A stretch of 64,000 nt of DNA from an uncultured Dehalococcoidia bacterium (GTDB lineage Bacteria > Chloroflexota > Dehalococcoidia > Lucifugimonadales > JAAXIE01). Shown in pieces: positions 58,332-64,000 of this stretch. A program made the position numbers and the translations under genes. The DNA lies in assembly GCA_951813255.1 (NCBI GenBank), contig OX638353.1:2787501-2851500 (forward strand), read 5' to 3'. How positions within the stretch are numbered: the stretch's first letter is position 1; each line of letters begins with the position of its first letter. The notes under the pieces are model-generated. The model saw nothing but the letters and a program-made list of their open reading frames with translations, was not told the DNA's origin and ran no database searches.

Positions 58332-58934
58332 TCAGCCCAGGTTAGAAACGCTGCGGTCAGGGCTAAAGTCCTGGTAAGACCGGCTAGCAGTCGGGTCCGT
58401 CTGGCCTTGGTACTTGCTCCCCAAGCTCGGCGAGCCATATAGCCGGTCCGCAGGTGTGGTCAGCCTCTCGAAGGATATCTGACCGATGCGCATTTTGTAA
58501 TAAAGTGTGATGGGCAAGCGAGCCATGTTGGAAAGCTCCAGCGTTAACCGTCCCTGCCAACCTGGATCTATGTAGCCCGCGGTAGAGTGAATCACCAAGC
58601 CAATGCGCCCTAGCGAGCTTTTCCCTTCCAAGCGCGCTACCAAGTCCGCGGGGAGTTCGATGTTTTCTATCGTACTGCCCAAGGCAAATTCGCCTGGGTG
58701 GAGGATGAAAGGCACTTCTTCGGATGCCTCCACCATCTCTGTGAGGTCGTCCATGTTCTTACGGACATCGATATAGGGGCGGAGAGTATTGCGGAAGACC
58801 AGCAGCTTGAAATCGAGGTGAACGTCCACGCTGGCAGGCTGGATGCACTGCAGGTCCAAGGGGTCGATAACAATCCGGCCCCTTTCCAATTCTTCCTTGA
58901 TGGAGCGGTCACTGAGTACCAAGTGGACACCCAC
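58332..58934 (-). CDS. dcd: dCTP deaminase
   Basis: An enzyme of about 196-200 residues making dUTP from dCTP for thymidylate synthesis. Core motifs are ARLEGKSSLGRIGLVIHSTA, then GYIDPGWQGRLTLELSN, with the catalytic Glu of the EGKSSLGR-GY type, and QISFERL. The family usually begins MxLSD, so a TTG at 58922 (translating as VLSDRS after the start) is as likely as the GTG at 58934. It heads the riboflavin operon, abutting ribD; this pairing is unusual and has no obvious metabolic reason. Confidence 0.93.
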   Translation of the reverse strand: MGVHLVLSDRSIKEELERGRIVIDPLDLQCIQPASVDVHLDFKLLVFRNTLRPYIDVRKNMDDLTEMVEASEEVPFILHPGEFALGSTIENIELPADLVARLEGKSSLGRIGLVIHSTAGYIDPGWQGRLTLELSNMARLPITLYYKMRIGQISFERLTTPADRLYGSPSLGSKYQGQTDPTASRSYQDFSPDRSVSNLG

Positions 58935-59006
58935 CTACCAAAAATCGGTCTCGTCCTTGTGAGAAAAGGCTTACATAAGTGATCGTAGGCCGGATTCTAG
59001 CGGCCA

Positions 59007-59037
59007 GCAGGCGGCCTGCGCAACGCTGGCCGCCTGC
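59007..59037 (-). terminator. Hairpin between the SIMPL gene and dcd
   Basis: Perfect 10-bp GC arms gcaggcggcc / ggccgcctgc around an 11-base loop, 41 bases past the stop of the SIMPL-domain gene. No T-run follows on either strand. Confidence 0.55.
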
Positions 59038-59077
59038 CATCCAGTTGTCCTCAAAGGAAGGCGCTGGGTAGAGGGCT

Positions 59078-60103
59078 CTATTCCCCGGCGATGGAGAATC
59101 CTCCGGTGACGTTGGCGGTCACTGTCACCTCGCCCGCCGAGACTGGAGTGCTGACACTGGCAGCGTCGAAGGCCATCGCTGCGGGCAACGCCCGCCCGAA
59201 TGACTCCTGCCGGGCATTGAATACGCTCGCGCCCGCCTCGGTGAGGTACTCCAAAGCTCCAAGGCTCACCCCGGCAGCATCCGCCATTTTCTCAGCCCGG
59301 TCCAGCATATCCTCGATGGCCTCTTCCCGGGCCTGTTCCGTGAGTGGTGATGGATCCTCGATGGTGAAGCTGATCCCGTTGATGCGGGTCAGGTCACCAC
59401 CGGCTTCCACCAGTTGGTCGATCAACTCCCCGGTGGAATCCAGGTCTCGCACCTTAGCCGTCAACTGCTGCGATACTGTGTATCCGGTGACCACCTGCTC
59501 GTAAGTGGTGTAGCACTCGTTCTGTGCGCCCATGGCGAGCCCAGCGACCATCGAGGTCATAGCTCGGCCCATGGCTGTCTCGATGGACGCTGGGGCCACT
59601 GCAGCGGTGGGACCTTCGGCCGCCGGGGTCATTGCTGCGGCCTCTCCCTCATCCTCGGGTTCGGGACACCGGGTTACCTCCCGGCCTTGAGTCTCCTGGC
59701 GTATATTCAGGGAGCTAGTCTGGATGTCCGCATCGTCCAGTCCAGAGTTCTGCAGCACATCGATCATCGCCGTCAGCGCACTGGCTGCCTGGGCATTGGC
59801 CTCAGCTACAGTGGGCTCCGTAGCCCTGACACCCACCTCCAACAGGGCCAAATCGGGAGAGGCTTTGATTTGGCCATGACCGCTGGCCCAAAGACCATTC
59901 TGCTGTCCTCCAAATCCACTGGTGTATTCCAACCGGACAGTCTGTGGCTCCGCCATGTTTGAGGCTTCAATCGGTTGTGGAGCGGGAACGTTAGGCACGA
60001 CTGCAACAGGAGTTGGGCTTTGGGCCTGAGTGCACGCGGCCATTACCGCCACACCCAACACTCCCAAAGTCACAAGGGCCGCCAGTGCTTTACCGGGTCT
60101 CAT
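59078..60103 (-). CDS. SIMPL-domain (DUF541) lipoprotein
   Basis: A 341-residue exported protein with lipobox GVAVMAAC and a Pro-rich linker. The SIMPL domain (DUF541) spans about residues 70-335: GLWASGHGQIKASPDLALLE then VGVRATEPTVAEANAQA, ... DIQTSSLNIRQETQG, YTVSQQLTAKVRDLDSTGEL and ISFTIEDPSPLTEQARE. Two insertions (around 145-195, Ala/Pro/Glu-rich) are larger than usual. The family is periplasmic or surface-associated, with an unsettled role. The ATG follows TAGGAGGAA. Confidence 0.88.
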   Translation of the reverse strand: MRPGKALAALVTLGVLGVAVMAACTQAQSPTPVAVVPNVPAPQPIEASNMAEPQTVRLEYTSGFGGQQNGLWASGHGQIKASPDLALLEVGVRATEPTVAEANAQAASALTAMIDVLQNSGLDDADIQTSSLNIRQETQGREVTRCPEPEDEGEAAAMTPAAEGPTAAVAPASIETAMGRAMTSMVAGLAMGAQNECYTTYEQVVTGYTVSQQLTAKVRDLDSTGELIDQLVEAGGDLTRINGISFTIEDPSPLTEQAREEAIEDMLDRAEKMADAAGVSLGALEYLTEAGASVFNARQESFGRALPAAMAFDAASVSTPVSAGEVTVTANVTGGFSIAGE

Positions 60104-60199
60104 GGGATTCCTCCTAGATTTCGATTACCAGAGCTTCCATAGACTACAGACGCAAGCGAGTGCTTCAAAGTTCCCTCAAGGTAATCCACACCGGGTCCT

Positions 60200-61609
60200 T
60201 CAAAGGATCCCGCTCCTCCGCCATTTCCAAAAAAACAGACCCAACATGATCACTACAAGGGCTGCCAGCAGTCCTTCCACCACGCGCCAGACCACGCTCG
60301 TGGACCCCTCATCAGCTTCATCAACCTCACTTCCGAGCAACTGGGATGCGACTTGGGGTTCGGGCATCCGAGTTTCCGCTTGTGCCTCTGAGGTAAGGTC
60401 GGCTATCCGCTGTCCCGCCTCTGGGGAAGATTCTCCTGTGGGGACAGCCGCCAGCGTCGCTGTCTCAGGGGCAGGAGTCGGGCTGGGAGTAGGCGTGGGC
60501 TCTGCGGTCGCAGTCGACGCTTCCACCATCGGACTCGGCGCGGGCGTGGAAGCTAATGTCGGGACAGGGGTAGGCGCGGGCGTGCGAGGCGCAACGGTGG
60601 GAACTGATGTGCGGATACGAGCAGGTGTTGCCACCGACGTTGGCGCCGGAGCGGGCGGTGCGGGAGTAGGAGTCGGAGTCGGAGCGGCAGTCCCGGGCGG
60701 GGGCGGGGTTGGGGTAGCAACCGCCCGAGACGTAGGGGCAGGAGTACCGGTGGAAAGTGGGGTGGGCACGCTTGTAGAAGAAGGAGCAGCCGGCGGCGCG
60801 GGCATCGACGTAGTGAAGGGCGTGGACATTGCGGCCTCTGGCTCGGGAGCGGCCGCTGCTGCCGCCACGGGCTCCTCGGGTGAGTCAGCATCCTTCTTCT
60901 CTTCAGGCTGAGAGTCGGGCGAGACCGTGGCCTGGGATTCAAACATATCGACATCGCCCTGGGGAATTACAACGACCACATCCTCCCCCGAACCATGGTC
61001 TTCATCATGCTGTACCGTGACGGTCACGCCCAACGGCTCAACAGGAGCGCGAGTGTACAGCTGCTCCGGCGGAGACGTGGGTGTCGCAGCGGCAGCGGCC
61101 ACGGGTGCAGGGCCGGCTGCGGGACTAGGCGCGGGCGCGGCTGCCACCTCAGCTATAGGCGCAGCCGCGGGGGGAACCTCATCCATTGCCATTGTGGATG
61201 CGGATTCCTGGCTCCCCCCTTTCCCATCTCCCTGCAACACACCGGCCATATCCGCAGATACCAGTACAGCCAACAACAGGGCGAGCGATGCCCCCGCCGC
61301 AGCCAACACCCAGTTGGGAGACTCCCGCGGGCGGGGCGGCCTCACCACTATGGGTGGAGCAGCAAATACAAAAGAGCGTGACGGCCCCACCTGTGGCACT
61401 CGCCGCAACAGGCCCACCGTCATGCGCAACGAGTCCAACTCCACTCTGCAGCGCTCGCAACCATCAAGGTGCCGAGCCACCCTGCGTTGCCGTCCGCGCG
61501 GTAGCAAATCATCCAGGTATTCGGACAAAGCGTCCGTACCCGGATGTCTCCACCGGCCCACGAGATACCCCAGTAAGAGAGAATCCAATATTCTGGGCAT
61601 TCTAAACAT
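60200..61609 (-). CDS. Anti-sigma factor with zinc finger and Pro/Thr-rich extracellular loop
   Basis: A 469-residue protein. The cytoplasmic N-terminus has a ZAS/zf-HC2 motif (His47, Cys51, Cys54: ARHLDGCERC) that holds ECF sigma factors. A membrane helix lies at about residues 105-125 (AAAGASLALLLAVLVSADMA). A Pro/Thr/Ala-rich extracytoplasmic region (about 130-435) follows, and a second helix (VVEGLLAALVVIMLGLFFW) ends the chain with KWRRSGIL. The long loop is thus tethered at both ends. It overlaps the sigma gene stop by eight bases (ATGTTTAG), so the pair are co-made. Confidence 0.8.
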   Translation of the reverse strand: MFRMPRILDSLLLGYLVGRWRHPGTDALSEYLDDLLPRGRQRRVARHLDGCERCRVELDSLRMTVGLLRRVPQVGPSRSFVFAAPPIVVRPPRPRESPNWVLAAAGASLALLLAVLVSADMAGVLQGDGKGGSQESASTMAMDEVPPAAAPIAEVAAAPAPSPAAGPAPVAAAAATPTSPPEQLYTRAPVEPLGVTVTVQHDEDHGSGEDVVVVIPQGDVDMFESQATVSPDSQPEEKKDADSPEEPVAAAAAAPEPEAAMSTPFTTSMPAPPAAPSSTSVPTPLSTGTPAPTSRAVATPTPPPPGTAAPTPTPTPAPPAPAPTSVATPARIRTSVPTVAPRTPAPTPVPTLASTPAPSPMVEASTATAEPTPTPSPTPAPETATLAAVPTGESSPEAGQRIADLTSEAQAETRMPEPQVASQLLGSEVDEADEGSTSVVWRVVEGLLAALVVIMLGLFFWKWRRSGIL

Positions 61610-62237
61610 CCAGACGTAACCGCTCTGGCAAAAGTTCCCCCTGCGTACTCAGGAAGTCGCGCAACCCAGCGCGACCGCGGCTGATGCGCGACTTGATGGT
61701 TCCAAGACTGCAGCCCAGTATCTGCGAAGCCTCCTCGTAGCTCATTCCCTGGATATCCACCAGTGTCACCGCCAGCTTCTGGTCATCCGACAGCCGGGCC
61801 AACCCCTCTTGCACTGCAGCTCCCACCTCCCGCCTCAAGGCATAGTCGTCCGGCGACTCTTCTCCGGAGACAAATTCCACTGGCGGACTGTCAGGGTCCA
61901 GAGGATCCAGCACCATCGCATCCAGAGAAAAGGCAGGCCGCGCTCTGCCCGAGCGGAGCATATCCTTGGCCGCATTCGCCACAATTCGCAGCAACCAACT
62001 CTGCAGGCTGTCTCCACGGAACTGCCCGAACCGCCGGTACGCCGACAGGAATGCCTCTTGCAACGCGTCCTCCGCCAGTTGCCTGTCCTGCATCACCCTT
62101 AACGCTAGGTTGTAACCCTGGGTCTGCACCCCTTCGATGATGCAATTGAAGCAGTAGTACGTCCCAGCCCGGTCCTCCACCCTCAGAGTCAGGTGGGTGG
62201 TGCTGGCGCACTCAGCGACAGACTGGCCTAGAGCCAA
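61602..62237 (-). CDS. ECF-type RNA polymerase sigma factor
   Basis: A 211-residue group 4 sigma factor. Region 2 is YNLALRVMQDRQLAEDALQE then AFLSAYRRFGQFRGDSLQSW; region 4 is LARLSDDQKLAVTLVDIQGM then SYEEASQILGCSLGTIKSRI. An Asp/Pro-rich linker between them (about residues 110-140) is longer than usual. The N-terminal 40 residues are atypical; a GTG at 62177 could be the true start. The anti-sigma gene follows with an eight-base overlap. Targets are unknown; the 193 bases to the divergent lepB may hold an autoregulated promoter. Confidence 0.88.
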   Translation of the reverse strand: MALGQSVAECASTTHLTLRVEDRAGTYYCFNCIIEGVQTQGYNLALRVMQDRQLAEDALQEAFLSAYRRFGQFRGDSLQSWLLRIVANAAKDMLRSGRARPAFSLDAMVLDPLDPDSPPVEFVSGEESPDDYALRREVGAAVQEGLARLSDDQKLAVTLVDIQGMSYEEASQILGCSLGTIKSRISRGRAGLRDFLSTQGELLPERLRLDV

Positions 62238-62352
62238 CTATCGTCCCCTCTCCGGGTGGTCGCACAGGGGCTGGAGTCGGCGGCTTGGCGCCGCCAACAG
62301 TCCTCTGGTTTGCGATATGACATCACTTGGCACAGCATATTCGTCCCAGCCT

Positions 62353-62358
62353 TATAAT
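62353..62358 (+). promoter_or_regulatory. Possible -10 box for lepB
   Basis: A perfect TATAAT 72 bases before the lepB GTG. The nearest -35-like TTGGCA (62327-62332) is 20 bases away, longer than ideal, so the call is tentative. Confidence 0.35.
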
Positions 62359-62430
62359 TGTCTCACTGCTGGTTGTTGAGATAGAGAAGCAATTGTTGGC
62401 TGAATCTTCCCCTAGCCCTCGGTACCCCTA

Positions 62431-63012
62431 GTGTACAGACTGCTTCGCGAAGTGCTGGAAGCCATCGTCCTTGCGATGCTGATGTTTTTTATCGCCTCGG
62501 TGACTATCCAGAACTTCCGTGTACTGGGTGGCAGCATGTCAGATACCCTGCAAGACGGGCAATACCTGGTCGTCAACAAGGTGGCCTATTCCTCTTTCGA
62601 CAAGCGCCGCCTCGCCGAACTGGTGCCCTTCTGGGATGTGGACGAGCCCAACGAAGTGTTCACCTTCCACCCTCCCGAGCGCGGGGAGGTGGTCGTGTTC
62701 CACCCGCCACGTCGTCCCGGTGTGGAGTACGTCAAGCGGGTGGTGGCCTTACCCGGAGAGATCGTGGAAATCAGACGCGGAACAGTGATAGTGGACGGAG
62801 TCCCCCTCGATGAGCCCTACGTCCCGCGAAAGAGCGCCACCGAGGCACGCGCCCCCCTGCGCCTCGCGGACGATGAATACTACGTCCTCGGGGACAATCG
62901 CCTCGGTAGCGAAGACTCCCGCATTTGGGGGCCCATCACCGTGGATAGCATCGTCGGGCGCGTCTGGTTCACCTACTGGCCCCCGTCAGCCATGGGCCTG
63001 ATATCCCACTAG
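62431..63012 (+). CDS. lepB: Signal peptidase I
   Basis: A 193-residue membrane serine protease that removes signal peptides from exported proteins. One N-terminal helix (VLEAIVLAMLMFFIASVTI) precedes the catalytic Ser35 (LGGSMSDTL) and Lys102 (EYVKRVVALPGE); the conserved box YYVLGDNRLGSEDSR closes the domain. A GTG start is used. It would process several of the secreted proteins encoded here, though the lipoproteins need signal peptidase II. Divergent from the sigma factor gene. Confidence 0.93.
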   Translation: MYRLLREVLEAIVLAMLMFFIASVTIQNFRVLGGSMSDTLQDGQYLVVNKVAYSSFDKRRLAELVPFWDVDEPNEVFTFHPPERGEVVVFHPPRRPGVEYVKRVVALPGEIVEIRRGTVIVDGVPLDEPYVPRKSATEARAPLRLADDEYYVLGDNRLGSEDSRIWGPITVDSIVGRVWFTYWPPSAMGLISH

Positions 63013-63165
63013 CCCAAGCCGTTAGGCCTTTCTACGGTAAGGGCTGGCGCACATTCAAGCCCACGGCTCTCAGCTTGACGCAAATCGAGCTTCCAACCTA
63101 GAATCCACCCACCTTGGGCCCGGCTCACCCTTGGAATTCAGTTTAGAAACAGTTTGGAGGGTGCC

Positions 63166-63582
63166 ATGTCCTTCGAGATCACCGGGTTCGACCATATGGT
63201 TCTCAAGTGTCGTGACTTGGATAAGGCCTTGTGGTTCTACGGCGAAGTCTTGGGCATGGAAGTCCTTCGTCTCGACCACTACCACGCGGGAAACTGCGGT
63301 TTCCCCTCCGTGAGAGTCAGCGACGGCACCCTCATCGACCTCCCACCCGATAAATCCACCGATCCCATCGTCGAGAATGCCGACCACTTCTGCCTTGTCA
63401 TCGAGCCTACCGACATGCTGGCCCTGCAACGGGAACTGCGAGAGAAGGGCCTTGAGGTGGAGGAGCGCGAAGCTCACTACGCCTTTGGCGCCCAGGGTAT
63501 GGGCTGGCAGTTCAAGCTCAAAGACCCCAACGGCCACAAGCTGGAACTGCGCTGCTACCCCCCGGACCGCCAAGGCGGTTAG
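63166..63582 (+). CDS. Glyoxalase/VOC-superfamily protein
   Basis: A 138-residue vicinal oxygen chelate protein from ATG 63166, which follows GGAGG; an upstream TTG at 63154 is unlikely. Metal-site residues are visible: His near FDHMVLKCRDLDKALWFYGE, then HFCLVIE, and a C-terminal Glu in GHKLELRCY, with the typical KDPNGHKLEL ending. Such single-domain proteins include lactoylglutathione lyase-like, fosfomycin-resistance-like and dioxygenase members; the exact reaction cannot be told. Confidence 0.85.
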   Translation: MSFEITGFDHMVLKCRDLDKALWFYGEVLGMEVLRLDHYHAGNCGFPSVRVSDGTLIDLPPDKSTDPIVENADHFCLVIEPTDMLALQRELREKGLEVEEREAHYAFGAQGMGWQFKLKDPNGHKLELRCYPPDRQGG

Positions 63583-63642
63583 CCCACGCCCAGCCCCTCG
63601 ACGCTGCGTCCCACTCCAAATCTCCTGAACTGGAGAGCCTCT

Positions 63643-64000
63643 ATGAAGTACGCCATGTTCTCCCACGTCCAGTGGCCCGAGACCAAGAGCCCTGAACAGG
63701 CCTACCAGGAAGTGCTGGAGCAGGTGCAGTATGCCGAAGAACTCGGCTTCGAGTCCGTCTGGCTCGCGGAACACCACTTCACCCGCTACGGCCTAGCCCC
63801 CTCCCCCCTGATGCTGGGCGCCTACCTAGCCGCCCGTACCAGCCGCATCCGCATCGGCACCGCCGTCATCATCCTCCCTCTCCACAACCTCGTAATGCTG
63901 GCTGAGCAGGTTGCCATGCTGGACGTGCTCAGCGGCGGCCGTGTGGACGTCGGCGTGGGACGTGGCGAGCCTCACCCCAGCCTGTGGGCCAACATGAACA
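63643..64000 (+). CDS. LLM-class flavin-dependent oxidoreductase, N-terminal part
   Basis: The first 119 residues of a luciferase-like monooxygenase cut by the window end. The start is MKYAMFSHVQWPETKSPEQA; the family pattern continues as YAEELGFESVWLAEHHF, LAARTSRIRIGTAVIILPLH then NLVMLAEQVAMLDVLSGGRV and DVGVGRGEP. These enzymes use FMNH2 or F420. Many paralogues of this class are typical of SAR202-type Chloroflexota. It starts 60 bases after the glyoxalase-fold gene and is probably co-transcribed with it. Confidence 0.9.
   Translation, partial: MKYAMFSHVQWPETKSPEQAYQEVLEQVQYAEELGFESVWLAEHHFTRYGLAPSPLMLGAYLAARTSRIRIGTAVIILPLHNLVMLAEQVAMLDVLSGGRVDVGVGRGEPHPSLWANMN

Noticed and set aside
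58935..59077. FMN riboswitch before the riboflavin operon
   Set aside because: The segment holds a simple GC hairpin and no recognisable FMN aptamer core; without a covariance search it is not reported as a feature.
1..64000. Phage integrase, recombinase or transposase gene
   Set aside because: None was recognised in any frame, so mobility of the island cannot be claimed from this window.

Overview
Organism. The window is GC-rich bacterial DNA with short intergenic gaps and frequent GTG/TTG starts. Gene content points to a Chloroflexota member, probably of the Dehalococcoidia/SAR202 type: an F420/FMN-type luciferase-like oxidoreductase, SIMPL-domain lipoprotein, zinc-ribbon DEAD-box helicase, an ECF sigma with a Pro/Thr-rich anti-sigma, and many lipoproteins with TP-rich stalks. 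This is inference from content; no rRNA is present. Several secreted proteins carry ankyrin, leucine-rich, FN3 and cadherin-like repeats, a set often abundant in host-associated (for example sponge) bacteria.

Layout. 1-8.4 kb: the end of a MarR regulator, then a compact plus-strand Bat (aerotolerance-type) operon: moxR, DUF58, a BatD-like membrane protein, two von Willebrand membrane proteins, two TPR proteins and BatD. 8.5-23.5 kb: a minus-strand block with a NarL-type histidine kinase and regulator followed by five surface/secreted repeat proteins: a 2809-residue subtilisin-FN3 lipoprotein, an LRR protein and three ankyrin proteins. 23.7-30.4 kb: accessory genes including an Mrr-type nuclease fusion, an acetyltransferase, a DEAD-box helicase, an orphan MazE-like antitoxin, a BNR-repeat protein and a DUF1828 gene with a decayed partner. 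30.4-34.5 kb: two membrane/secreted proteins and a 323-bp duplicated fragment.

34.7-49.1 kb: a capsid island. On the minus strand lie prohead protease, HK97-type major capsid, gp6-like connector and two small neck/structural genes, ending in a terminator immediately before an AbiD/F-type HEPN gene. On the plus strand lie a zinc ribbon, small terminase, large terminase and portal. Between them are HicAB, a truncated second hicB, a DNA-binding-like gene, a lipoprotein and a complete DUF6978-like/DUF1828 pair. The two capsid half-operons face apart but start from the same promoter design: a TTGAC-type -35, an 18-bp spacer and a LexA/DinR-like box between -35 and -10. No tail, lysis, replication or integrase gene is seen. 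The region is peppered with GC-rich palindromic repeats, one of them in frame inside the large terminase.

49.2-64 kb: mainly housekeeping genes: MarR regulator, ChuX-like protein, GAPDH, RidA, tRNA-Pro(GGG), endonuclease V, prfB with its +1 frameshift, the dcd-ribD-ribE-ribBA operon, a SIMPL protein, ECF sigma/anti-sigma pair, signal peptidase I, a glyoxalase-fold protein and the start of a luciferase-like oxidoreductase.

The most notable item is the tail-less capsid island with paired SOS-like promoters, a leader attenuator before the terminase operon, and adjoining defence genes. It could be a decayed prophage, a gene-transfer-agent-like system, or a capsid-forming satellite; the sequence alone does not separate these.
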